A stretch of DNA of 64,000 nt from NCBI RefSeq assembly GCF_002813455.1, contig NZ_PHHE01000001.1, positions 5,859,001-5,923,000 on the forward strand, in the 5' to 3' direction. The number at the start of each line of letters is the position of its first letter. The first letter of the stretch is position 1. The notes under the pieces are model-generated. The model was not told the origin of the DNA, searched no databases, and worked only from the letters and a program-made list of their open reading frames with translations. Below, piece by piece: positions 44,293 through 53,426 of this stretch. The position numbers were made by a program, and so were the translations under genes. Origin of the DNA: Pseudomonas baetica (lineage in GTDB: Bacteria; Pseudomonadota; Gammaproteobacteria; Pseudomonadales; Pseudomonadaceae).

Positions 44293-46668
44293 TTGGTAGA
44301 GTACGTAGTTTCCCTCGATAAGCTCGGCAAACACGATGTTGAGCATGTGGGGGGCAAGAACGCATCCCTGGGCGAGATGATCAGCAACCTGGCAGGTGCC
44401 GGTGTGTCGGTCCCTGGCGGCTTTGCCACCACCGCGCAGGCCTATCGCGACTTCCTCGAACTGAGCGGTTTGAACGATCAGATCCACCAGGCCCTCGATG
44501 CTCTGGACGTCGATGACGTCAATGCTCTGGCCAAGACCGGCGCTCAGATCCGCCAATGGATCATGGAAGCCGAATTCCCCGAAAAACTGAATGCCGAGAT
44601 CCGCACCGCGTTCGCCGCGCTGTCGGCCGGTAACCCTGACGTGGCCGTGGCCGTGCGTTCTTCCGCCACCGCCGAGGACTTGCCGGACGCGTCTTTTGCC
44701 GGTCAGCAGGAAACCTTCCTGAACATCCGTGGTGTGGAAAACGTTATCCGCGCCGCCAAAGAGGTGTTCGCCTCCTTGTTCAACGACCGTGCGATTTCCT
44801 ACCGTGTGCACCAGGGCTTCGACCACAAACTGGTCGCCCTGTCGGCTGGCGTGCAGCGCATGGTGCGTTCGGAAACCGGCACTGCCGGTGTGATGTTCAC
44901 CCTCGATACCGAATCCGGTTTCCGTGACGTGGTGTTCATCACCGGCGCTTACGGTTTGGGCGAAACCGTCGTTCAAGGCGCGGTCAACCCGGATGAGTTC
45001 TACGTGCACAAGGGCACGCTGGAAGCCGGTCGTCCGGCGATCCTGCGTCGCAACCTGGGCAGCAAAGCGATCAAGATGATCTACGGCGACGAGGCCAAGG
45101 CCGGTCGTTCGGTCAAGACCATCGACGTCGACAAGGCTGACCGCGCACGTTTCTGCCTCAGCGACGCTGAAGTCAGCGAACTCGCCAAGCAAGCGATGAT
45201 TATCGAAAAGCACTACGGCTGCCCGATGGACATCGAGTGGGCCAAGGACGGTGATGACGGCAAGCTGTACATCGTGCAGGCTCGTCCGGAAACCGTGAAA
45301 AGCCGCACTCAGGCCAACGTCATGGAGCGTTACCTGCTAAAAGAAACCGGCACCGTGCTGGTTGAAGGTCGCGCCATCGGCCAGCGCATCGGCGCTGGCA
45401 AGGTACGCATCATCAAGGACGTGTCCGAGATGGACAAAGTCCAGCCGGGCGACGTGCTGGTCTCCGACATGACCGACCCGGACTGGGAACCGGTGATGAA
45501 ACGCGCCAGCGCCATCGTCACCAACCGTGGTGGCCGCACCTGCCACGCGGCGATCATCGCCCGTGAATTGGGCATTCCTGCCGTTGTCGGTTGCGGCAAC
45601 GCCACCCAACTGCTCAAGGACGGCCAAGGCGTGACCGTGTCCTGCGCCGAAGGCGACACGGGTTACATCTTCGAAGGCGAGCTGGGCTTCGACATCAAGA
45701 AGAACTCCGTCGACGCCATGCCGGAGCTGCCGTTCAAGATCATGATGAACGTCGGCAACCCGGACCGCGCTTTCGACTTTGCGCAACTGCCGAACGCCGG
45801 TGTGGGCCTGGCCCGTCTGGAGTTCATCATCAACCGTATGATCGGCGTGCATCCGAAAGCACTGCTGAATTACGACGGTCTGCCGCAGGAAATCAAGGAA
45901 AGCGTCGACAAGCGCATCGCCGGTTACGACGATCCGGTCGGCTTCTACGTCGAAAAACTGGTTGAAGGCATCAGCACCCTCGCTGCCGCGTTTGCACCGA
46001 AGAAGGTCATCGTGCGTCTGTCGGACTTCAAGTCCAACGAATACGCCAACCTGATCGGCGGCAAGCTGTACGAGCCGGAAGAAGAAAACCCGATGCTGGG
46101 CTTCCGTGGCGCTTCGCGTTACATCAGTGAATCGTTCCGTGACTGTTTCGAACTCGAATGCCGCGCGCTGAAACGCGTGCGCAACGAGATGGGCCTGACC
46201 AACGTCGAAATCATGGTGCCGTTCGTGCGCACCCTCGGCGAAGCCAGCCAGGTGGTCGATTTGCTGGCCGAGAATGGCTTGAAGCGCGGCGAGAACGGTT
46301 TGCGCGTCATCATGATGTGCGAACTGCCATCGAACGCGATTCTCGCGGAAGAATTCCTTGAGTTCTTTGACGGTTTCTCGATCGGTTCCAACGACCTGAC
46401 TCAACTGACCTTGGGTCTGGACCGTGATTCGGGCATCATCGCGCACCTGTTCGACGAGCGTAATCCGGCGGTCAAAAAACTGTTGGCCAATGCGATTGCC
46501 GCCTGCAACAAGGCTGGCAAGTACATCGGTATCTGCGGTCAGGGCCCGTCCGACCACCCGGATCTGGCCAAGTGGCTGATGGAGCAGGGCATCGAAAGCG
46601 TGTCGCTGAACCCGGACACTGTGCTGGAAACCTGGTTCTTCCTCGCGGAAGGCCAGACACCGGCTTAA
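44293..46668 (+). CDS. ppsA: Phosphoenolpyruvate synthase
   Basis: Makes PEP from pyruvate and ATP for gluconeogenesis. The 791-aa enzyme uses a TTG start with GGAGAG six bases before it. The N-terminal ATP-grasp-like domain ([30 protein letters not shown]) is followed by the swivelling phosphohistidine domain ([17 protein letters not shown], His418) and the C-terminal PEP/pyruvate barrel ([26 protein letters not shown] with the catalytic Cys). It is regulated by PpsR across the shared promoter region. Confidence 0.96.
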   Translation: MVEYVVSLDKLGKHDVEHVGGKNASLGEMISNLAGAGVSVPGGFATTAQAYRDFLELSGLNDQIHQALDALDVDDVNALAKTGAQIRQWIMEAEFPEKLNAEIRTAFAALSAGNPDVAVAVRSSATAEDLPDASFAGQQETFLNIRGVENVIRAAKEVFASLFNDRAISYRVHQGFDHKLVALSAGVQRMVRSETGTAGVMFTLDTESGFRDVVFITGAYGLGETVVQGAVNPDEFYVHKGTLEAGRPAILRRNLGSKAIKMIYGDEAKAGRSVKTIDVDKADRARFCLSDAEVSELAKQAMIIEKHYGCPMDIEWAKDGDDGKLYIVQARPETVKSRTQANVMERYLLKETGTVLVEGRAIGQRIGAGKVRIIKDVSEMDKVQPGDVLVSDMTDPDWEPVMKRASAIVTNRGGRTCHAAIIARELGIPAVVGCGNATQLLKDGQGVTVSCAEGDTGYIFEGELGFDIKKNSVDAMPELPFKIMMNVGNPDRAFDFAQLPNAGVGLARLEFIINRMIGVHPKALLNYDGLPQEIKESVDKRIAGYDDPVGFYVEKLVEGISTLAAAFAPKKVIVRLSDFKSNEYANLIGGKLYEPEEENPMLGFRGASRYISESFRDCFELECRALKRVRNEMGLTNVEIMVPFVRTLGEASQVVDLLAENGLKRGENGLRVIMMCELPSNAILAEEFLEFFDGFSIGSNDLTQLTLGLDRDSGIIAHLFDERNPAVKKLLANAIAACNKAGKYIGICGQGPSDHPDLAKWLMEQGIESVSLNPDTVLETWFFLAEGQTPA

Positions 46669-46694
46669 AGAGTATGTGAACGGCCCGCTTTCCT

Positions 46695-46798
46695 TGTGGG
46701 AGCGAGCCTGCTCCGGGCGGCGTTCCGACGAAGACGGAGCAACATTCAACAGTGATGTTGGCTGACACTCCGCTTTCGCGAGCAGGCTCGCTCCCACA
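46695..46798. repeat. REP pair (BIME) after ppsA
   Basis: GTGGGAGCGAGCCTGCTCC (first copy degenerate after this point) and a complete inverted copy CTTTCGCGAGCAGGCTCGC about 60 bases on. Confidence 0.85.
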
Positions 46799-46867
46799 GG
46801 AGGCGGGTTTTGAGATTCAAGTAGGGCGGGCTCCTGTAGATGCCGCCCTTTTTTGTGCAAGAGCATT

Positions 46868-47857
46868 ATGCAAAGCAGCAGCAACCTATTTCCTGTCGCC
46901 CTGATCAGCGCCGAACGACGCGGCGATCTGAGCGAAGACGTTTATCGATTGAAACCCGGCAACAGCCCGGACTGGTCTGTGGAAATCGCCGTCACCCGAC
47001 TGGGCATGGCCGATGAACCGGCGGTGCGCGGCGTGCCGGTGATTCTGCTGCATGGCAGTTTTTCCAACCGGCGCTTCTGGTTTTCGCCCAAAGGTCTGGG
47101 GCTGGGCGCGTATCTGGCGCGTCTGGGCTTCGACGTGTGGATTCCGGAGATGCGCGGCCACGGCCTGTCGCAGCGTAACGAGGAGTACCGGCGCAATCGT
47201 GTTGCCGACTACGCTCGCTACGATCTGCCGGCGATTGCCGCGTTTGTCCGTGAGCAGAGCGGGCAGGTGCCGCACTGGATCGGTCACTCGCTGGGTGGCA
47301 TCACGCTGGCGGCCGCGCTCGGTGGCGAATACCTGGGCGAGCCTGCCGTGGCTTCTGCGGCGTTTTTCGGCACGCAAGTGAGCCGCACCTATTGGCCGCT
47401 GAAAATTCCGCCGGTGGAGTGGAGCAGCCGCTTCATTCTCAAGCGCTTTGCGCAGCTGTCCGGTTCACGTTTCAAGCGCGGCCCGGAAGACGAGCCGATC
47501 GGCCTGGCCATTGAAAGCATGCGTTGGTATGGCCTGTTCGGTCGCTTTGGCGACAAGGACAAGGATTGGTGGGCAGGGCTTGCCGACGTTCAGGTGCCGG
47601 TGCTGGCGGTCAGCGCTGCGGGGGATCACCAGGACCCGAGTTGGGCTTGCCGCAAACTGTTCGAACAGGTGGGCTCAGAGCATAAGCAGTTCATCGAGTT
47701 GGGGCGCACTCAGGGCTTCAAGGACAACTTCGGGCATGTCGAGATGCTCGTGAGCAAGGCCGCGCAGGCCGAAGTCTGGCCGTTGGTGGCGTGTTGGTTG
47801 AACGATCAGCGCACGCCATTGCTGGGCGAGAAGCCGGATCTGGCCGCTGCCGTCTGA
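46868..47857 (+). CDS. Alpha/beta-hydrolase (esterase-like)
   Basis: A 329-aa cytoplasmic-type hydrolase from the ATG at 46868. It has VILLHGSFSNRRFW (oxyanion region), the nucleophile GHSLGGITL (Ser near residue 140), an Asp candidate in AAGDHQDPSW and the catalytic His in DNFGHVEML. The substrate is unknown. The equivalent position in P. aeruginosa also holds an esterase/lipase-type gene. Confidence 0.85.
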   Translation: MQSSSNLFPVALISAERRGDLSEDVYRLKPGNSPDWSVEIAVTRLGMADEPAVRGVPVILLHGSFSNRRFWFSPKGLGLGAYLARLGFDVWIPEMRGHGLSQRNEEYRRNRVADYARYDLPAIAAFVREQSGQVPHWIGHSLGGITLAAALGGEYLGEPAVASAAFFGTQVSRTYWPLKIPPVEWSSRFILKRFAQLSGSRFKRGPEDEPIGLAIESMRWYGLFGRFGDKDKDWWAGLADVQVPVLAVSAAGDHQDPSWACRKLFEQVGSEHKQFIELGRTQGFKDNFGHVEMLVSKAAQAEVWPLVACWLNDQRTPLLGEKPDLAAAV

Positions 47858-48081
47858 TGGAGCGCTCTAAAAGGGCGTTTCGTTCGGATCGGCTTGCGGC
47901 TAAGATATGACGCATTGTGCGGTTCTGGTCATATTGGGTGGCTGTTTCGCTATTGCGTTTCAGCGTTTGTTCAGGTTTGTTCAGCGACCATTGGATGAAC
48001 TAAGGTAAACAGCGACCGCCGGGACTCGTTTCAAAAGAGTGCGGCATCCTTGATCGTCTTCCTTTTTACAGGAGTTTTTCG

Positions 48082-48573
48082 ATGAACCATTACCTCACGC
48101 CTGACCTGTGCGACGCCTATCCGGAGCTGGTGCAGGTGCTGGAACCGATGTTCAGCAATTTCGGCGGCCGTGATTCGTTCGGCGGCGAAATCGTGACCAT
48201 CAAATGCTTCGAAGACAACTCGCGGGTCAAGGAGCAGGTCGAGCTCAAGGGGAATGGCAAGGTACTGGTGGTCGACGGTGGTGGTTCGCTGCGTCACGCC
48301 CTGTTGGGGGACATGCTGGCCGAGAAAGCCGCGAAAAACGGTTGGGAAGGGCTGGTGATCTACGGTTGCATCCGCGACGTCGATATCATTGCGCAGACCG
48401 ATCTGGGCGTGCAGGCCCTTGCTAGCCACCCGAGGAAGTCCAACAGGCGCGGGCTCGGCGACCTTGATGTTCCAGTCACTTTTGCCGGTGTGACGTTTCA
48501 CCCGGGCCACTACATCTATGCGGACAACAACGGCGTAATCATCTCGCCGAGCCCGCTGAAGATGCCTGAATAA
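48082..48573 (+). CDS. rraA: Ribonuclease E inhibitor RraA family protein
   Basis: The 163-aa protein resembles RraA, a trimer that binds RNase E and slows RNA decay. Signatures: [20 protein letters not shown] at the start, [21 protein letters not shown] and [12 protein letters not shown]. Related proteins can be aldolases (HMG/oxaloacetate), but the short length and N-terminus fit RraA. AGGAG precedes the ATG. Confidence 0.92.
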   Translation: MNHYLTPDLCDAYPELVQVLEPMFSNFGGRDSFGGEIVTIKCFEDNSRVKEQVELKGNGKVLVVDGGGSLRHALLGDMLAEKAAKNGWEGLVIYGCIRDVDIIAQTDLGVQALASHPRKSNRRGLGDLDVPVTFAGVTFHPGHYIYADNNGVIISPSPLKMPE

Positions 48574-48594
48574 GCTTTCGACAAAGGGATGCGG

Positions 48595-49590
48595 ATGTTC
48601 GAGGAAGAAAACGCGCAGTGGGGGCTGGTGCATGCCCTGGTGCTGGACGGTAAAGGCGGTGCGCGTTCGATAGCCCGGACTGAACTCGACGATTTGCAAC
48701 TGCAGGCCCATGAAAGCCTGTGGCTGCATTGGGACCGCAGTCATCCGCAAACCCAGACCTGGCTACGCAAATCCAGCGGCCTCATTGAGTTCACCTGCGA
48801 CCTGCTGTTGGAAGAGAACACCCGGCCGCGTCTGTTGCCGTTGCCGGATTCCGAGCTGCTGCTGTTCTTGCGCGGGGTCAACCTCAATCCGGGCGCCGAG
48901 CCGGAAGACATGGTCTCGGTGCGGATTTTTGCCTCCGCTCAGCGCGTTATCTCCCTGCGTTTGCGTCCGTTGCGTGCCACTGATGAATTGCTGGCGATGC
49001 TGGAGGAGGGCAAGGGCCCGAAAACCTCTTCTGAGCTGATGCTTTATCTGGCGCAGTTGCTCACTAACAAGGTGCAGGATCTGGTCACTTGCCTCTCGGA
49101 AATCGCCGATGAGGAAGAAGAAAAAATGGATGCCGACGAACGGTATACCCCTGAGCATGGCGCCATTTTGCACATCCGTCGCAGGGCGGCCGGACTGAAG
49201 CGGTTTCTTGCTCCGCAACGGGATATTTTCGGACAACTGACGCGGATAAAACTGCCTTGGTTTGTCGATGACGATGCCGACTACTGGAACGAATTGAACA
49301 ACAGCCTGACCCGCTATCTGGAAGAGCTCGAATTGACACGAGAGCGCGTGGGGCTTGTGCTGGAGGCTGAAGACCGGCGTTTGAGCCTGCGCATGAATCG
49401 CACGATGTATCGCTTCGGCATCATCACCTGCATCTTCTTGCCGATGAGTTTTATCACCGGGCTACTGGGTATCAATGTCGGCGGAATTCCCTTCGCGAGT
49501 AGCCCTTATGGTTTCCTGATTGCCTGTTTGACGGTGCTCGCAATGGCCTTCGGACAATGGTGGTTATTCCGCCGTTTGCGCTGGGTTTGA
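48595..49590 (+). CDS. cmaX: CorA/ZntB-family transporter, CmaX
   Basis: A 331-aa inner-membrane protein with a large cytoplasmic N-terminal part and two C-terminal helices (about 272-292 and 303-323) linked by the GxN motif ITGLLGINVGGIP, the ZntB variant of the CorA GMN signature. It probably carries Zn2+ or another divalent cation. The ATG at 48595 has AAGGG upstream; the Met at 48589 is too close to it. The name follows the conserved cmaX-crfX-cmpX-sigX-oprF order. Confidence 0.88.
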   Translation: MFEEENAQWGLVHALVLDGKGGARSIARTELDDLQLQAHESLWLHWDRSHPQTQTWLRKSSGLIEFTCDLLLEENTRPRLLPLPDSELLLFLRGVNLNPGAEPEDMVSVRIFASAQRVISLRLRPLRATDELLAMLEEGKGPKTSSELMLYLAQLLTNKVQDLVTCLSEIADEEEEKMDADERYTPEHGAILHIRRRAAGLKRFLAPQRDIFGQLTRIKLPWFVDDDADYWNELNNSLTRYLEELELTRERVGLVLEAEDRRLSLRMNRTMYRFGIITCIFLPMSFITGLLGINVGGIPFASSPYGFLIACLTVLAMAFGQWWLFRRLRWV

Positions 49591-49653
49591 AAATGGCGCA
49601 TGTGACCCGACCAAATTTGCCCGCGTCTTTCACAGACATCACGAGAGGTGCGT

Positions 49654-49902
49654 ATGCACGATCCGTTTGAACAGTCTTTGCGCGACATGCTCAACGCTTC
49701 GCCGTCCAGCCGCGACGACGATGCATGCCTGGGGCGCGTACTCAAAACCGCCAACCGCCAGGTGGGTGCCGGTGATCTGTTCAGCCTGCTGGGCCGCTGG
49801 CTGCCCGCGCTGATGATCGCCCTGAATAATGGATCGGCCCATGTGTCGCCGGTTTCCCGTCTTCGTAAACCTGTTGCTCGCACTGCTGATAAGGCTGATT
49901 GA
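49654..49902 (+). CDS. crfX: CrfX protein
   Basis: The 82-aa protein (MHDPFEQSLRDMLNASPSSRDDDACLGRVL) has one central hydrophobic segment (LFSLLGRWLPALMIAL). GAGAGGTG precedes the ATG. It is known in fluorescent pseudomonads as the small gene just before cmpX and sigX; its function is not established. It nearly abuts cmpX and should be in the same transcript. Confidence 0.85.
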   Translation: MHDPFEQSLRDMLNASPSSRDDDACLGRVLKTANRQVGAGDLFSLLGRWLPALMIALNNGSAHVSPVSRLRKPVARTADKAD

Positions 49903-49904
49903 AT

Positions 49905-50729
49905 ATGGAACTTGATCTCTGGACTCAGAGCCTCGTCACTGCAATGACTGCGTTGTGGACCAAAGTCGCCAACTTCATCCCGAACCTGTTCGGCGCACTG
50001 GTTGTGCTGCTGTTGGGTTTCGTCGTGGCCAAGCTGCTCGACACCTTGTTGTCCAAGTTGCTCGCCAAGCTGGGCCTGGATCGCCTGATGGGTGGCACCG
50101 GGCTGACCAAATTGATGTCACGTGCCGGGCTGCAAGTGCCGATCTCGACCCTGATCGGCAAGATCGTCTATTGGTTCGTTCTGCTGATTTTTCTGGTTTC
50201 TGCAGCAGAATCCCTTGGACTTGAGCGAGTTTCAGCTACGCTGGACATGTTGGCGCTGTATTTGCCGAAAGTATTCGGCGCCGCGCTGGTGTTGCTGGTA
50301 GGCGTTTTGCTCGCACAATTGGCCAATGGGCTGGTGCGCGGGGCGGCAGAAGGCGTAGGCCTGGACTACGCTTCGGGGCTGGGGCGAATTGCTCAGGGGC
50401 TGGTGATCATCATCAGCATCTCGGTCGCGATCAGTCAGCTTGAAGTGAAGACTGACCTGCTGAACCATGTGATTGTCATCGTATTGATTACCGTTGGTCT
50501 GGCCGTTGCGCTGGCCATGGGCCTGGGAAGCCGGGAAATTGCCGGTCAGATTCTTGCGGGAATCTATGTGCGTGAGCTGTATCAGGTTGGGCAACAAGTG
50601 CGTGTTGGCGAGGTCGAAGGCCAGATCGAAGAGATCGGCACGGTTAAAACCACATTGCTGACCGATGAGGGTGAGCTAGTCTCTCTCTCCAATCGGATCC
50701 TGCTGGAACAGCATGTGAGTAGCCGCTAA
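49905..50729 (+). CDS. cmpX: CmpX, small mechanosensitive-channel-like membrane protein
   Basis: A 274-aa inner-membrane protein with about four hydrophobic segments (around residues 22-42, 85-105, 120-140 and 165-205) and a short MscS-like beta domain near the end (GQQVRVGEVEGQIEEIGTVKTTLL). CmpX has been linked in Pseudomonas to cell-envelope stress and to SigX activity. The ATG at 49905 (AAGG upstream) is preferred to a TTG at 49899. sigX follows 90 bases downstream. Confidence 0.9.
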   Translation: MELDLWTQSLVTAMTALWTKVANFIPNLFGALVVLLLGFVVAKLLDTLLSKLLAKLGLDRLMGGTGLTKLMSRAGLQVPISTLIGKIVYWFVLLIFLVSAAESLGLERVSATLDMLALYLPKVFGAALVLLVGVLLAQLANGLVRGAAEGVGLDYASGLGRIAQGLVIIISISVAISQLEVKTDLLNHVIVIVLITVGLAVALAMGLGSREIAGQILAGIYVRELYQVGQQVRVGEVEGQIEEIGTVKTTLLTDEGELVSLSNRILLEQHVSSR

Positions 50730-50819
50730 CCCGGCAAACCCTGCTAATGTATGCCGCCGCGAAATGCCAGCTGATGCTGGTTGCGGTGGACATTGACCTG
50801 ACTGTCGGCACGACTTGTT

Positions 50820-51410
50820 TTGAATAAAGCCCAAACGCTATCCACGCGCTACGACCCCCGCGAACTCTCTGATGAGGAGTTGGTCGCGCGCTCGCATACC
50901 GAGCTTTTTCACGTAACGCGCGCTTATGAAGAACTGATGCGGCGTTACCAGCGAACATTATTTAACGTTTGTGCGAGATATCTTGGGAACGATCGCGACG
51001 CAGACGATGTCTGTCAGGAAGTCATGTTGAAGGTGCTGTACGGCCTGAAGAACTTCGAGGGCAAATCGAAGTTCAAGACATGGCTATACAGCATCACGTA
51101 CAACGAATGTATTACGCAGTATCGGAAGGAACGGCGAAAGCGTCGCTTGATGGACGCATTGAGTCTTGACCCCCTCGAGGAAGCGTCCGAAGAAAAGGCG
51201 CCAAAACCCGAGGAGAAGGGCGGGCTTGATCGCTGGCTGGTGTATGTGAACCCGATTGACCGCGAAATTCTGGTGCTACGATTTGTCGCAGAGCTGGAAT
51301 TTCAGGAGATCGCAGACATCATGCACATGGGTTTGAGTGCGACAAAAATGCGTTACAAACGTGCTCTAGATAAATTGCGTGAGAAATTTGCAGGCATTGC
51401 TGAAACTTAG
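50820..51410 (+). CDS. sigX: ECF sigma factor SigX
   Basis: A 196-aa extracytoplasmic-function sigma factor that in Pseudomonas drives oprF and membrane-lipid genes. It uses a TTG start (MNKAQTLSTRYDPRELSDEEL). Region 2 is LMRRYQRTLFNVCARYLGNDRDADDVCQEVML, with KFKTWLYSITYNECITQYR after it; region 4 is LRFVAELEFQEIADIMHMGL-SATKMRYKRAL. No anti-sigma gene follows; oprF is 107 bases downstream. Confidence 0.94.
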   Translation: MNKAQTLSTRYDPRELSDEELVARSHTELFHVTRAYEELMRRYQRTLFNVCARYLGNDRDADDVCQEVMLKVLYGLKNFEGKSKFKTWLYSITYNECITQYRKERRKRRLMDALSLDPLEEASEEKAPKPEEKGGLDRWLVYVNPIDREILVLRFVAELEFQEIADIMHMGLSATKMRYKRALDKLREKFAGIAET

Positions 51411-51436
51411 TTCGGCGCAAATATCTCTTACGTGTA

Positions 51437-51458
51437 GGCAAGTTCTGATAGACTTGCC
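51437..51458 (+). promoter_or_regulatory. Hairpin in the sigX-oprF gap
   Basis: GGCAAGT and ACTTGCC pair around an eight-base loop 60 bases before oprF. There is no T-run, so it is more likely a 5' leader or processing hairpin than a terminator. Confidence 0.35.
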
Positions 51459-51517
51459 GCCGAGTTGTCCCCCGGTTTGCGGGACTGCTTCACAATCACC
51501 AGATGGGGATTTAACGG

Positions 51518-52552
51518 ATGAAACTGAAAAACACCTTGGGCTTGGCCATTGGTTCTCTGATTGCCGCCACTTCGTTCGGCGCTCTGGCACAAGGCCAAGG
51601 CGCAGTTGAAATCGAAGGCTTCGCAAAGAAAGAACAATTCGACAGCGCTCGTAACTTCAAAAACAACGGCAACCTGTTCGGTGCCTCTGTCGGTTACTTC
51701 GTAACTGACGACGTTGAACTGCGTCTGGGCTACGACGAAGTGCACAACGTACGTGCCAACGATGGCAAGAACGTAAAGGGCGCTAACACCGCTCTGGACG
51801 CTCTGTACCACTTCAACAACCCGGGCGACATGCTGCGTCCGTACGTTTCGGCCGGTTTCTCTGACCAGAGCATCGACCAGAACGGTTCGAACGGTCGCAA
51901 CCGTTCCACCTTCGCCAACGTTGGCGGCGGTGCCAAGCTGTACTTCACTGACAACTTCTACGCCCGCGCTGGCGTTGAAGCTCAGTACAACATCGACCAG
52001 GGCGACACCGAGTGGGCTCCAAGCGTCGGTATCGGTGTGAACTTCGGTGGCGGCTCCAAGCCTGCTGCTGCTCCAGTTCCAGCACCAGCTGAAGTCTGCT
52101 CCGACAGCGACAACGACGGCGTTTGCGACAACGTTGACAAGTGCCCGGACACCCCAGCCAACGTAACTGTTGATGCTGACGGCTGCCCAGCAGTTGCTGA
52201 AGTTGTTCGTGTTGAGCTGGACGTTAAGTTCGACTTCGACAAGTCGGTTGTGAAGCCAAACAGCTACGGCGACATCAAGAACCTGGCTGACTTCATGAAG
52301 CAGTACCCATCCACCAGCACTACTGTTGAAGGTCACACTGACTCCGTCGGTCCTGACGCTTACAACCAGAAACTGTCTGAGCGTCGTGCAAACGCCGTTA
52401 AGCAGGTTCTGACCAATCAGTACGGTGTTGAATCGTCCCGCGTTCAGTCTGTTGGCTACGGCGAATCCCGCCCAGTTGCTGACAACAAAACTGAAGCTGG
52501 CCGTGCTGTTAACCGTCGCGTAGAAGCGCAGGTTGAAGCTCAAGCTAAGTAA
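51518..52552 (+). CDS. oprF: Outer-membrane porin OprF
   Basis: The major structural outer-membrane protein (344 aa), homologous to OmpA: signal peptide ending ...FGALAQG, N-terminal eight-stranded barrel (to about residue 180), a Pro/Ala linker (KPAAAPVPAPAE), a segment with four Cys in CSDSDNDGVCDNVDKCPDTP, and a C-terminal peptidoglycan-binding OmpA domain (TVEGHTDSVGPDAYNQKLSERR). Codon use is that of a highly expressed gene. It is controlled in part by SigX. Confidence 0.97.
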   Translation: MKLKNTLGLAIGSLIAATSFGALAQGQGAVEIEGFAKKEQFDSARNFKNNGNLFGASVGYFVTDDVELRLGYDEVHNVRANDGKNVKGANTALDALYHFNNPGDMLRPYVSAGFSDQSIDQNGSNGRNRSTFANVGGGAKLYFTDNFYARAGVEAQYNIDQGDTEWAPSVGIGVNFGGGSKPAAAPVPAPAEVCSDSDNDGVCDNVDKCPDTPANVTVDADGCPAVAEVVRVELDVKFDFDKSVVKPNSYGDIKNLADFMKQYPSTSTTVEGHTDSVGPDAYNQKLSERRANAVKQVLTNQYGVESSRVQSVGYGESRPVADNKTEAGRAVNRRVEAQVEAQAK

Positions 52553-52567
52553 TTAGCTGCCGCTGCG

Positions 52568-52597
52568 AGAAAAGCCCGGCTTAGGCCGGGCTTTTCT
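52568..52597 (+). terminator. Rho-independent terminator of oprF
   Basis: GAAAAGCCCGGC-TTAG-GCCGGGCTTTTC with a T-rich end, 15 bases after the stop. Confidence 0.92.
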
Positions 52598-52620
52598 TTG
52601 TCTGCGATTTGGCTACTACT

Positions 52621-52699
52621 AAAAGATCCCAGCCTGCGGCAGCTGCTACAGGACGTATGCACCTCCCATGTAGGAGCTGCCGAACGCTGCGATCTTTTG
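52621..52699. repeat. Inverted repeat of the AAGATCGCAGCC...GTAGGAGCTGCCG type
   Basis: AAAAGATCCCAGCCTGCGGCAGCTGCTACA faces TGTAGGAGCTGCCGAACGC plus TGCGATCTTTT. This is another repeat family common in fluorescent pseudomonads. It runs over the cobA stop codon at 52646. Confidence 0.8.
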
Positions 52700-53413
52700 A
52701 TCTTGCGCAACAGCAGCAACAGTACCAATCACCAGGATGGCCGGACTTTTCAGCTCAAACGCAGAGGCATCCAACTCCATCGCCAGCAGATCACTGCGGC
52801 ACTCCCGCTGCTCTGGCAAAGATGCATTCTCGATCATCGCCACTGGCGTATCCGCCGCCATGCCCCCCGCCAGCAGTTGTTCACGAATCTCGCCGAGCTT
52901 GGCCACCCCCATGTAAATCACCAGCGTCGTCCCGCCCTGCGCCAGTGCCTGCCAGTTCAATTGGCTGTCGTCCTGGGTATGCGCGGTCACCAGCGTTACG
53001 CCGCGCGCCACACCGCGCAACGTCAGAGGAATATCGCACTGCGTCGCCCCCGCCAGCCCGGCGGTAATGCCGTTGACCAGCTCTGCCTCGACACCACGTT
53101 CACGCAACCACTGCGCTTCCTCGCCGCCCCGGCCGAAAATGCATGGATCCCCGCCCTTGAGTCGCACCACGCATTTGCCGTGACGGGCATATCTCAACAT
53201 CAAGCGGTGGATGAACGCCTGCGGTGTCGAGCGGCAACCACCACGCTTACCCACCGCAATGATTCGCGCGGTGGGGCAGTGTTCAAGCACCGCGTCGTTG
53301 ACCAGGTCATCAATCAACACCACATCGGCTTCGCGCAAGGCGCGCACTGCTTTGAGGGTCAGCAGTTCCGGATCGCCAGGGCCTGCGCCCACCAGCCAGA
53401 CTTTTGCATTCAT
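52646..53413 (-). CDS. cobA: Uroporphyrinogen-III C-methyltransferase
   Basis: Methylates uroporphyrinogen III to precorrin-2, the branch to siroheme (needed by NirB) and cobalamin. The 255-aa protein starts at MNAKVWLVGAGPGDPELLTLKA (53413, GAGGAAAA upstream). Other signatures: RLKGGDPCIFGRGGEEAQ and GITAGLAGATQCDIPLT. The last 18 or so residues (DQKIAAFGSSYMGGAYVL) are encoded by an intergenic-type repeat. It lies 13 bases after the nitrate reductase gene. Confidence 0.93.
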   Translation of the reverse strand: MNAKVWLVGAGPGDPELLTLKAVRALREADVVLIDDLVNDAVLEHCPTARIIAVGKRGGCRSTPQAFIHRLMLRYARHGKCVVRLKGGDPCIFGRGGEEAQWLRERGVEAELVNGITAGLAGATQCDIPLTLRGVARGVTLVTAHTQDDSQLNWQALAQGGTTLVIYMGVAKLGEIREQLLAGGMAADTPVAMIENASLPEQRECRSDLLAMELDASAFELKSPAILVIGTVAAVAQDQKIAAFGSSYMGGAYVL

Positions 53414-53426
53414 GGTGTTTTCCTCA

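Noticed and set aside
45337..46884. 515-codon minus-strand open frame opposite ppsA
   Set aside because: Shadow of ppsA; continues into a REP pair and lacks any domain.
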